From the NCBI GenBank assembly GCA_024691045.1, contig JAILOC010000081.1, positions 1 through 5,018 of the forward strand: 5,018 nt of DNA, written 5' to 3'. The translations under genes were made by a program, and so were the position numbers. The DNA comes from Lachnospiraceae bacterium (GTDB taxonomy: Bacteria; Bacillota_A; Clostridia; Lachnospirales; Lachnospiraceae). This document shows, one piece after another, positions 1-5,018 of the stretch (the stretch's first letter is position 1; the number at the start of each line of letters is the position of its first letter). The notes under the pieces are model-generated. The model was not told the DNA's origin and did not search any database. It saw nothing but the letters and a program-made list of their open reading frames with translations.

Positions 1-1233
1 GGAGCGGTACTCGGAAGGTGTCATTCCGACATTTTTCTTGAAGATGTAACTGAAATAGTGGGAGTCGTTGTATCCGGATTCCCTCGCTATCTGTGAGCTC
101 TTTACTGCTGTTGTGCGCAGCATTTCCTTGGCTTTGTTAAGTCTGAGATAAATAAGATATTCCGTAAAGGTCTGACCGCCTGTCTGTGAAAAGACGGTAG
201 AAAACCTGCTGTTGCTCATGCCGACCGCCTTCGCAACATCCTGAAGCATAAGGTTCGGATCCGTGAAATGCTGTGACATGTAGAGCTTTGCTTCGCTTAT
301 CATCGCGGGAGTATTCGCATCGCCCGATACATCTCCCATCTCCCTTGTTCCGAGGATCACGGATTTTTCCTCAGCACGGTCTACAAGTATATGTCTTATA
401 TGACGCGCAGCCTTGAAGCTTTTTAGAATATCTTCGGGAGCACCGACTATCTCTCCTATTCCCACACGTATACCCTTGCATCCCGTACGCTCAGCTTCCT
501 GAACAAGGGACGAAGCAAATGCATATGCCCTCTCCTCCGCATCCTCCGCGGTATCACCGAGAACAAGAAGTGCGGAACCGGTTCTTGTCGGAGTAGAATG
601 CATCACACCGCCGCTGCTTTCGGAAAGAGTATAGGCAACGGCCTGTCCTTCGCTTGCGGGATCAAATGCCGCATCTACAACTGCATAGTAAGGTGCGATC
701 ACGTTGCAACCCATTGACTCGAGATGCTTAAGAACATTTACCGCATCCTCTGCCGCCGCATCCTCGGAGTAAAGCGATGCAATGAGCTTTTCCCTTACGA
801 GGTGCTCGTCATTTCCGAGACGGTTCCGAAGGCTTGCCGCATGCTCGATCGCTTTTCTTTCATCCTCAAGCTGCCTGCTGACTTTATCAAGTGCCTCTCT
901 TAAATTCTCGGAGTTGATCGGTTTGACGAGATATTCGCGGACGCCGAGCTGAAGGCACTGACGCGCATATTCGAACTCATCATAGCCGCTTAAAACAATT
1001 ATGCCGATCCAGGGCATCTGCGCACGAAGGGTACGGCAGAGCTCTATACCGTCCATGAACGGCATCCTGATATCGGTTATCACAATATCGGGATTGGTAT
1101 CGCGGATGATCGGAAGGGCCATCTCACCGTCGGGTGCTTCACCTACAAGTGTGTAGGGCGTATCATCCCAGGGAAAAGACTCCCTTATACCCTCTCTGAC
1201 AACGATCTCATCATCAGCCAGAAATACTTTCAT
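1..1233 (-). CDS. YesN-type response regulator, REC + AraC HTH (3' end cut by window edge)
   Basis: Cytoplasmic two-component response regulator and likely DNA-binding transcription activator. The frame is open from ATG at 1233 to base 1, giving 411 residues with no stop, so only the extreme C-terminus is missing. Residues 1-120 are a receiver domain: acidic pair D7/D8, phospho-acceptor D54 in VITDIRMP, switch S82 in LSGYDEFEYA, and K104 in YLVKPI. Residues about 125-305 are a linker; its end (IRVGIGEIVGAPEDI, then SFKAARHI) resembles the degenerate GGDEF-like middle segment common in YesN proteins. Residues about 312-411 are a two-helix-turn-helix AraC domain with the signature IARESGYNDSHYFSYIFKK, then GMTPSEYR, which normally ends the domain. 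The start is supported by GGAGGAG at 1250-1244. It overlaps the kinase gene by 20 bases, and that kinase is its expected phosphodonor. At about 411+ residues it is shorter than many YesN proteins. Family call is firm; target genes are unknown. Confidence 0.95.
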   Translation of the reverse strand, partial: MKVFLADDEIVVREGIRESFPWDDTPYTLVGEAPDGEMALPIIRDTNPDIVITDIRMPFMDGIELCRTLRAQMPWIGIIVLSGYDEFEYARQCLQLGVREYLVKPINSENLREALDKVSRQLEDERKAIEHAASLRNRLGNDEHLVREKLIASLYSEDAAAEDAVNVLKHLESMGCNVIAPYYAVVDAAFDPASEGQAVAYTLSESSGGVMHSTPTRTGSALLVLGDTAEDAEERAYAFASSLVQEAERTGCKGIRVGIGEIVGAPEDILKSFKAARHIRHILVDRAEEKSVILGTREMGDVSGDANTPAMISEAKLYMSQHFTDPNLMLQDVAKAVGMSNSRFSTVFSQTGGQTFTEYLIYLRLNKAKEMLRTTAVKSSQIARESGYNDSHYFSYIFKKNVGMTPSEYRS

Positions 1234-2680
1234 CTTCGAATATCTCCTCCCTGCTCTTGCACGGTACCGCAAAGGAAACCTCCGTGCCTTCGGTATTACT
1301 TTCGATCTTAAGTCCGTCTTCAAGGTTATAGTACAGACGGATACGCCGATTCACATTTACAAGTCCGAAGCCTCCGCCGCCTTCGCTAACGGTAGGACGT
1401 CCCTGCTTCATTCTTTCGTTCAGATCACGCAGCTGCTCTGCGGTCATTCCGAGTCCCGTGTCACGAACGCTGAATTTCAGATAGCCGTCTTCAAGCTTAC
1501 CCGTAACCTTTATCGTACCGCCGCCGCGCTTTATCTTTATTCCGTGATAGAGAGCATTTTCGACAAGGGGCTGCAGCATGAGCTTGAGGATGTAATAATC
1601 CCCGATCTCATCCGGAATGTCAATCTCATAATGCATGATGTCACGGTATCTTGTCTGCTGGATCTTAAGATATCCTTCGATGTGCTTCTTCTCCTGGCTG
1701 ATCGGTATCCAGTCCGCACCGGATGAAAGGGAAATCCTGAAGAAATCACTGAGCGCACTCGTAAGATGGATGACCTCATCCTTCTCACCCGCTTCCGTTT
1801 TCCATACGATCGCATCGAGCGTGTTGTAAAGGAAGTGCGGATTGATCTGCGCCTGAAGCGTTCTGAGTTCTGCCTTACGAAGGTTCTTCGCATCGAGGTT
1901 ACTCTTATCCATCATGGACTTGAGCTTATCCGCCATCATATTTACCCGGCCCGTCAGATTCCTGAGCTCCGTTACATCGGTATCCGCGATCCTTGCATCG
2001 AATGCTCCCTCTGCGATCTGAGCCGCAGCTTCCTCGAGTCTTTCGATGGGCTGTCTTACAGAGCTTTCCGTCGCCTTAACGGTTCTCTTACGGATATACA
2101 GAGCCATGATGACGATGATCGTCTCCAGAACCGCTGTGATGATGACACCGATCATAAGGCTTTCACTCATCTTCGCAGTGGAGGTAATCTCCTGTGCGAC
2201 ATAGTCGTTCAGCATCGAGTCGACGAGTGCGGAAACCTTACGTATCTCTTCCAGAACCTTTTCGTTCTCAACGACCGGAACTTCATTACGGATATTGTCA
2301 CGAAGCTTATCGACATAATTCTGCAGTGTCGTCATCGTACGCGATGCGACTATAAGTGAGAGCCTGTTCTCCGCTCCCGTACGCTCCGTGATCGTATCTA
2401 TCGTTTCGTTGACTTCGCCGATCTTTAAATAGATCTCGCTCCTGGTGATATCCTCTCGTCCGCTTACGATATCCCATGCGCATCCGGGAATATCCTCCGT
2501 AACGACCGTCTTAAGGCTGTTGATCGTTTCCATTCGTACGATCGAGCTATGGTACTTTGCGGCATATACGAGCATAAATACGATGCTCAGGATAATGGGA
2601 AGCACGAGAATGAACACGAGCTTGTAACTCATGTTGTCTATACGTCCGAGAATGCTATTTTCTCTCTTTATCTTATTCAC
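1214..2680 (-). CDS. YesM-type sensor histidine kinase (two TM, HAMP, His_kinase, HATPase_c)
   Basis: Membrane sensor kinase of 488 residues. Visible order: short cytoplasmic N-terminus; TM1 about 19-41; extracellular segment about 42-174, mostly predicted helical; TM2 about 175-196; HAMP about 197-255 (PIERLEEAAAQIAEG); His_kinase dimerisation/phosphoacceptor region with H282 in QINPHFLYNTLDA; then the ATP-binding domain with N-box LQPLVENALYHGIK (N375), G1 box DTGLGM (407-412) and glycine-rich GGGGFGLVNVNRRI (434-447). All catalytic motifs look intact, and length is ordinary for a YesM/LytS-like kinase with a short sensor domain. The start is GTG at 2680, preceded by AAGGA; the internal ATG at residue 17 would delete the cytoplasmic lead-in and has a weaker ribosome site. 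It begins 9 bases after the sugar-binding protein gene and overlaps the regulator by 20 bases. Inferred role: relay a signal from the binding protein to the regulator. The extracellular domain matches no family I can name. Confidence 0.95.
   Translation of the reverse strand: MNKIKRENSILGRIDNMSYKLVFILVLPIILSIVFMLVYAAKYHSSIVRMETINSLKTVVTEDIPGCAWDIVSGREDITRSEIYLKIGEVNETIDTITERTGAENRLSLIVASRTMTTLQNYVDKLRDNIRNEVPVVENEKVLEEIRKVSALVDSMLNDYVAQEITSTAKMSESLMIGVIITAVLETIIVIMALYIRKRTVKATESSVRQPIERLEEAAAQIAEGAFDARIADTDVTELRNLTGRVNMMADKLKSMMDKSNLDAKNLRKAELRTLQAQINPHFLYNTLDAIVWKTEAGEKDEVIHLTSALSDFFRISLSSGADWIPISQEKKHIEGYLKIQQTRYRDIMHYEIDIPDEIGDYYILKLMLQPLVENALYHGIKIKRGGGTIKVTGKLEDGYLKFSVRDTGLGMTAEQLRDLNERMKQGRPTVSEGGGGFGLVNVNRRIRLYYNLEDGLKIESNTEGTEVSFAVPCKSREEIFEDESISG
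1244..1250 (-). promoter_or_regulatory. Ribosome binding site of the response regulator, inside the kinase gene
   Basis: GGAGGAG reads on the minus strand 10 bases before the ATG at 1233. It sits within the last codons of the upstream kinase gene, so ribosomes finishing the kinase are close to the regulator start. This fits translational coupling of the pair. Confidence 0.7.
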
Positions 2681-2685
2681 GTAAT

Positions 2686-2691
2686 GTCCTT
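2686..2691 (-). promoter_or_regulatory. Ribosome binding site for the GTG start of the kinase
   Basis: AAGGAC lies 5 bases before the GTG at 2680. Its first two A bases are the last two bases of the TAA stop of the upstream binding-protein gene (2692-2690), so termination and re-initiation are physically linked. This supports GTG over the internal ATG at 2632. Confidence 0.6.
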
Positions 2692-3667
2692 AATAACCTC
2701 TCGGTCCAATTGAATCAACATCCATCTCGTCACTGAAGACCTGCTCGACCGGATGTATCACGGCTTCTACCTGCTCACCATTTTTAAGTCTGAGTGCGGT
2801 CTCCATCAGTTCGTCTCCGAGATTGGGTGTGCACTCGACAACGCAGTTGATCCTGCCCTCTTTGAGAACATCTATCGCTTCCTGTCCCGCATCGATGGAA
2901 ATGATTATTATATCCTGTCCGGGTACGAGGTCCGAGCTTTCTATCTCAGGAAGCGCTCCGAGAGTCATCTCATCGTTGTGACTGTAGACCACATCGATCT
3001 CATCTCCGTATGTATCGAGAAGATATCTCATGCACTCGGCACCGCGGCTCTTAAGGAAGTCCCCGTCGATGCTCTCAAGGATATGCATGCGCTCATCACC
3101 TGCGATGGTATCGGCAAAGCCTGCCTGGCGCTGTCTCATGGGAGTCGAGTTTTCGGTTCCCGTTATCTCAACTATGTTGACGCTTTCGAGTCCGAGCTCG
3201 TCAGCCTTTCTGATAAGGTACTCGGCAGCCATCACTCCCTCGTTGTAAAAGTCCGCACCGATGAGGCATGTGGTAAGTCCGTCAATCTCGGTATTGATAT
3301 CCCTGTCCACGAGAATAACCGGAATCCCCGCTTCCTTAGCTTCCATCAGGACATTGTCCCAGCCGTCCTCAACGATCGGTGAAAAAGCTATTACATCAAC
3401 CTTGTATGCGATGAATCTTCTGATCGCATCGATCTGGTTTTCCTGGCTCTGGTTTGCGTTTTCAAACATAAGGCTCACGCCGTGCTCTTCGGCGGAGCTT
3501 TCAATGTCACGGGTATTTCCGATACGCCACGCGCTCTCGGATCCTATCTGGCTGAAGCCAAGAAGGAGCTCGGGCTCCGCATTCTCCTCCGCAGCCGCAC
3601 CGCACCCTGCGATCAGCATGAGCGCCATCAGTATTCCAAACACCCTGTAAGATTTTTTCATAAGCAT
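2690..3667 (-). CDS. YtfQ-like sugar-binding lipoprotein (Peripla_BP_4 type), likely sensor component
   Basis: Extracytoplasmic sugar-binding protein, 325 residues from ATG at 3667. N-terminal MLMKK, a hydrophobic stretch and lipobox LIAGC put the lipidated Cys at residue 22, so the mature protein should be membrane-anchored. The two-lobed type I fold is recognisable from segments I recall in E. coli YtfQ (galactofuranose-binding): GFSQIGSESAWR (37-48), ENQIDAIRRFIA (about 76-87), SPIVEDGW (96-103), IPVILVDRDI (115-124), RQRQAGF (178-184), YSHNDEM (228-234), IISIDAG (255-261) and ECTPN (278-282). Start choice: GGAGG at 3679-3675 is 7 bases from this ATG, whereas the ATG at 3691 lies at the predicted transcription start and would add eight residues before the signal peptide. 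First gene of the unit with kinase and regulator; no permease or ATPase is visible, so I infer a sensing role. Exact sugar unknown: galactofuranose, galactose or a pentose are possible. Confidence 0.9.
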   Translation of the reverse strand: MLMKKSYRVFGILMALMLIAGCGAAAEENAEPELLLGFSQIGSESAWRIGNTRDIESSAEEHGVSLMFENANQSQENQIDAIRRFIAYKVDVIAFSPIVEDGWDNVLMEAKEAGIPVILVDRDINTEIDGLTTCLIGADFYNEGVMAAEYLIRKADELGLESVNIVEITGTENSTPMRQRQAGFADTIAGDERMHILESIDGDFLKSRGAECMRYLLDTYGDEIDVVYSHNDEMTLGALPEIESSDLVPGQDIIIISIDAGQEAIDVLKEGRINCVVECTPNLGDELMETALRLKNGEQVEAVIHPVEQVFSDEMDVDSIGPRGY

Positions 3668-3674
3668 GGGAATG

Positions 3675-3679
3675 CCTCC
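3675..3679 (-). promoter_or_regulatory. Ribosome binding site that decides the start of the binding-protein gene
   Basis: GGAGG on the minus strand, 7 bases before the ATG at 3667 and 13 before the in-frame ATG at 3661. It lies downstream of the ATG at 3691, which therefore cannot use it. The 3667 start gives a normal lipoprotein signal peptide. Confidence 0.7.
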
Positions 3680-3699
3680 GTTTGAAAACATATAAACAT

Positions 3700-3728
3700 T
3701 TTATCACAAAGGAAGACTTATCCCGCAA
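3700..3728 (-). promoter_or_regulatory. Candidate promoter of the sugar-sensor operon
   Basis: On the minus strand TTGCGG (3728-3723) is followed, after 17 bases, by GATAAA (3705-3700). A TG lies one base upstream of the -10 (TGT then GATAAA), as in extended -10 promoters. The predicted start near 3693 gives a leader of about 26 bases carrying the ribosome site. A tandem ATGTTT repeat with 8-base period (3699-3694 and 3691-3686) overlaps the expected start and could be a protein site, though it is short. The -35 is a weak match, so an activator may be needed. Confidence 0.45.
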
Positions 3729-3735
3729 CCCATTT

Positions 3736-3785
3736 GTAAAAAGAAAGACACCTTTTAAGGAGGGGGGATCCGTAAAAAGGTGTCT
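3736..3785 (-). terminator. Rho-independent terminator-like stem-loop, upstream of the sensor operon
   Basis: Perfect 11-bp inverted repeat: AGACACCTTTT (3746-3756 on the plus strand) against AAAAGGTGTCT (3775-3785), with an 18-base loop. On the minus strand the stem is followed by TTCTTTTT (3745-3738), a proper U-tract; on the plus strand no T-run follows. It lies about 120 bases after the aldo/keto reductase stop and just before the candidate sensor promoter. The simplest role is to end reductase transcription and insulate the two units. If transcription of the sensor genes began further upstream, the same structure would act as an attenuator. The loop has six consecutive C on the transcript strand and is long for a terminator. 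Confidence 0.6.
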
Positions 3786-3903
3786 ACGAGGGAATGAGGT
3801 CTGCCGGACTTTGCAAGCCGGCGGATCAAATATCATATAAAATTATTCATCAATATGCGTCCCGAGTTTCGATACCGCACGGCATAGAGCGGTTCAATTC
3901 AGC
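3786..3903. other. Intergenic spacer between reductase and terminator, no gene seen
   Basis: No credible coding region. It holds two small GC hairpins without a U-tract: GCCGG (3803-3807) with CCGGC (3818-3822), extended inward by CTT/AAG with one bulged base; and ACCGC (3874-3878) with GCGGT (3889-3893). Between them is an AT-rich patch (3828-3850) with a TATGAT on the minus strand (3837-3832) that resembles a -10 box, but I find no -35 at a suitable distance. The hairpins may protect the 3' end of the reductase transcript, or mean nothing. Confidence 0.4.
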
Positions 3904-4752
3904 TTAGAACGGCTTGGTATCGGGATCGCCCGAAAGCCCTACGCATCCGGTAAGATCTGCGATAAGCTGTACATCTTCATCGGACAGTTCGAAATCAAAT
4001 ACCCTGAGATTTTCTTCGATCCTTGAAGGTGTTACGGACTTGGGCAGAGGAAGGTATCCGCGCTGCAGACTCCAGCGTATGCAAACCTGCGCAATTCTCT
4101 TTCCGTACTTAGCGGCAAGCTCCTTCATCTCGGGAACATCGAAGATCTTGCCCGTTCCGAGAGGGCTGTATGCTTCGAGGATCATTCCCTTTTCCCTGCT
4201 GTAATCAACGACCTCATCCTGGGTCTCGCCGGGGCAGAGTCTGATCTGATTTACCATGGGCTTGACTTCAGCGGTCTTAAGAAGAGCATCGATGTGGTGA
4301 GGTCTGAAATTGCTTATTCCGATCGCACGGACCTTGCCTGCCTTGTAGAGCTCTTCCATTGCTTTCCAGGTCTCGGCATTAGCATCCTGCCATCTTTCCC
4401 TGAAAGCTAAAGGATTGGGCCAGTGGATCAGAAGAAGATCACAGTAATCAGTGTTCATCTTCTTAAGTGACTCATCAAAGGAACTCATTACGAGATCGTA
4501 GCTGTGATTGTTGTTCCAGATCTTGGTAGTGATGAAGAGATCCTCTCTCTTTGCTCCGCTCTCTGCGATTCCCTTACCTACACAGTCTTCGTTTCCGTAA
4601 GCCTGTGCGGTATCGATATGTGTATATCCCGCTGCGATCGCACTCTTTACGGCATTTACACCGACATCTCCGTCGGGGGTCTGCCACATTCCAAATCCTA
4701 TGCAGGGGATCTCAACTCCGTTAGAAAGTTTATATGTGCTGTTAATTTCCAT
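3904..4752 (-). CDS. Aldo/keto reductase, 2,5-diketo-gluconate reductase-like
   Basis: Cytoplasmic NADPH-dependent carbonyl reductase of the AKR superfamily, 282 residues, a full-length single-domain TIM barrel. Numbered from ATG at 4752, the catalytic tetrad is present: D47 and Y52 in HIDTAQAYGNE, K77 in ITTKIW, and H110 in LLIHWPNP. Cofactor-site motifs are visible: GISNF (145-149), NQ (168-169), YSPLGTG (195-201), and LPKSVTPSRIEEN (236-248), whose K/S/R pattern usually binds the NADPH 2'-phosphate. The usual NQxExHP segment reads NQIRLCPGETQ (168-178), a variant substrate-side loop. An in-frame ATG at 4776 exists, but AGGAG at 4765-4761 sits 8 bases before 4752, and the family normally begins just before YKLSNGVEIP. 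It follows a partial membrane-protein gene by 154 bases and ends before a terminator-like hairpin, so it is probably its own unit. Substrate unknown; a metabolic link to the sugar sensor is possible but unproven. Confidence 0.93.
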   Translation of the reverse strand: MEINSTYKLSNGVEIPCIGFGMWQTPDGDVGVNAVKSAIAAGYTHIDTAQAYGNEDCVGKGIAESGAKREDLFITTKIWNNNHSYDLVMSSFDESLKKMNTDYCDLLLIHWPNPLAFRERWQDANAETWKAMEELYKAGKVRAIGISNFRPHHIDALLKTAEVKPMVNQIRLCPGETQDEVVDYSREKGMILEAYSPLGTGKIFDVPEMKELAAKYGKRIAQVCIRWSLQRGYLPLPKSVTPSRIEENLRVFDFELSDEDVQLIADLTGCVGLSGDPDTKPF

Positions 4753-4760
4753 AGTGCGTA

Positions 4761-4765
4761 CTCCT
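4761..4765 (-). promoter_or_regulatory. Ribosome binding site that decides the reductase start
   Basis: AGGAG on the minus strand, 8 bases upstream of the ATG at 4752. It lies inside the eight-codon extension that the alternative ATG at 4776 would add, so it argues for the shorter protein. Confidence 0.7.
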
Positions 4766-4786
4766 TTCTTCAACATGTAACTAAAG

Positions 4787-4817
4787 TTTATATCAGGAAG
4801 ATGCGCCGTTCATCCAA
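4787..4817 (-). promoter_or_regulatory. Weak candidate promoter of the aldo/keto reductase
   Basis: TTGGAT (4817-4812) and TATAAA (4792-4787) on the minus strand, with a 19-base spacer that is longer than ideal. The predicted start near 4780 would give a leader of about 28 bases to the ATG at 4752. Readthrough from the upstream membrane-protein gene is an alternative, since no terminator is seen between them. Confidence 0.3.
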
Positions 4818-4822
4818 TTAAT

Positions 4823-4917
4823 TGTTATAAACCTCTCAATTTTTGAAGAAGTTCACCGGAGTAAATTCACCGAGGTTATCAACAGCATACAAATCTCCTG
4901 TTTAATTCAAAAATTGA
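4823..4917. repeat. Interleaved inverted repeats upstream of the reductase
   Basis: Two inverted repeats interlock. Pair A is imperfect: TGTTATAAACCTC (4823-4835) with GAGGTTATCAACA (4872-4884), six perfect inner pairs and four perfect outer pairs around three mismatches. Pair B is a perfect 12-bp match: TCAATTTTTGAA (4836-4847) with TTCAAAAATTGA (4906-4917). The order A-B-A'-B' allows a pseudoknot or two mutually exclusive folds. Each B arm is also a small palindrome, TCAA-N3-TTGA. Pair B is AT-rich and includes the stop codon of the upstream gene, so chance cannot be excluded. Confidence 0.4.
4853..4888 (-). CDS. Possible 11-codon leader ORF upstream of the reductase
   Basis: ATG at 4888 begins MLLITSVNLLR followed by TGA (4855-4853). 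AGGAG at 4899-4895 lies 6 bases upstream, as good as the ribosome sites of the real genes here. The peptide is hydrophobic and too short to judge by composition. It falls within the interleaved inverted repeats, so translation could alter folding of the leader. Its only support is the ribosome site and its position; it may be spurious. Confidence 0.2.
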   Translation of the reverse strand: MLLITSVNLLR

Positions 4918-5018
4918 TCTTCAGCGTATACGCATCCACAAAGTAGCACGCTACCACTCCAACAAAGTAACTGATCAGATCAGTCACGGAAAAACCTGTT
5001 CCGATAATGATCCTGAGC
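4907..5018 (-). CDS. C-terminus of a small membrane protein, possibly DUF2809 (5' part beyond the window)
   Basis: Open frame entering from the right edge, first whole codon at 5017-5015, ending at TGA 4909-4907: 36 residues. It starts LRIIIGTGFSVTDLISYFVG and continues with a hydrophobic segment (VVACYFVDAY) and a short polar tail, as in a last transmembrane helix. The pattern of a small glycine loop, F, D-L-x-x-Y and G resembles the end of DUF2809 proteins (small integral membrane proteins of unknown function). VanZ-like proteins have a related ending but usually carry N where this has Y. No terminator follows. Coding status is likely; the family is a tentative assignment from a short tail. 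Confidence 0.6.
   Translation of the reverse strand, partial: LRIIIGTGFSVTDLISYFVGVVACYFVDAYTLKINF

Noticed and set aside
1537..1893. Minus-strand open frame of 118 codons within the kinase gene
   Set aside because: Alternative frame of the kinase catalytic region, extremely rich in R and S, typical of a shadow frame.
1766..2359. Plus-strand open frame of 197 codons opposite the kinase gene
   Set aside because: Antisense to a kinase with intact motifs; its translation is rich in R, H and D with no recognisable domain, and no good ribosome site or promoter was seen.
2753..3382. Plus-strand open frame of 209 codons opposite the sugar-binding protein gene
   Set aside because: Antisense shadow: the opposite strand encodes a clear YtfQ-like protein, while this translation shows no motif.
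3668..3691. Upstream ATG at 3691 for the binding protein
   Set aside because: The strong GGAGG lies downstream of it and serves 3667; the predicted transcript starts about there; the extra residues precede a normal signal peptide.
3803..3822. GCCGG/CCGGC hairpin as the reductase terminator
   Set aside because: No U-tract follows on either strand; the stem-loop at 3746-3785 is a far better terminator.
3507..3836. Minus-strand open frame of 109 codons overlapping the binding-protein start, promoter and terminator
   Set aside because: Runs through the terminator stem, the promoter and the signal peptide in another frame; its composition is R/C-rich and unlike any family I know.
3832..3837. TATGAT as the -10 of a second, upstream promoter of the sensor operon
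   Set aside because: No acceptable -35 at 16-18 bases, and transcripts from it would have to cross the terminator-like stem-loop.
4753..4776. Upstream ATG at 4776 for the aldo/keto reductase
   Set aside because: The ribosome site AGGAG lies inside this extension and is correctly spaced for 4752; the family normally starts there.

Overview
The window reads as a Clostridia-type Gram-positive, most like a Lachnospiraceae relative. That assignment is an inference from three things: strong AGGAG-type ribosome binding sites, a YesM/YesN-type sensor kinase/AraC-type regulator pair, and a lipoprotein-anchored sugar-binding protein. No rRNA, tRNA, mobile element or CRISPR array was seen. Every gene I can support lies on the minus strand, so genes are described from high to low coordinates.

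Right edge (5018 to 4907): the last 36 codons of a small membrane protein, possibly DUF2809. A gap of about 150 bases (4906-4753) follows. It holds inverted repeats, a possible 11-codon leader ORF with a good Shine-Dalgarno sequence, and a weak promoter candidate. Next is a complete 282-residue aldo/keto reductase (4752-3904).

Middle (3903 to 3668): an intergenic region with two small GC hairpins. It then has a strong terminator-like stem-loop with a U-rich tail on the minus strand (3785-3736), and directly after it a plausible extended -10 promoter (3728-3700).

Left (3667 to 1): a tightly packed three-gene unit made of a YtfQ-like sugar-binding lipoprotein, a two-transmembrane HAMP/His_kinase sensor kinase, and a REC-AraC response regulator that runs off the left edge. 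Gene junctions are +9 bases and -20 bases, which suggests cotranscription and translational coupling.

My reading of the left unit is a three-component sugar sensor. The lipid-anchored binding protein would capture a sugar (galactofuranose/pentose-like family) outside the membrane and signal through the extracellular helical domain of the kinase. The kinase would then phosphorylate Asp54 of the regulator, which activates sugar-uptake or glycan-degradation genes. No ABC transporter ATPase or permease is visible in the window, which favours a sensory over a purely transport role for the binding protein. This layout resembles the known AraPST and XylFII-LytS type systems, so it is a variant of a known architecture rather than a wholly new one; ligand and targets are unknown. 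The aldo/keto reductase appears to be a separate transcription unit.
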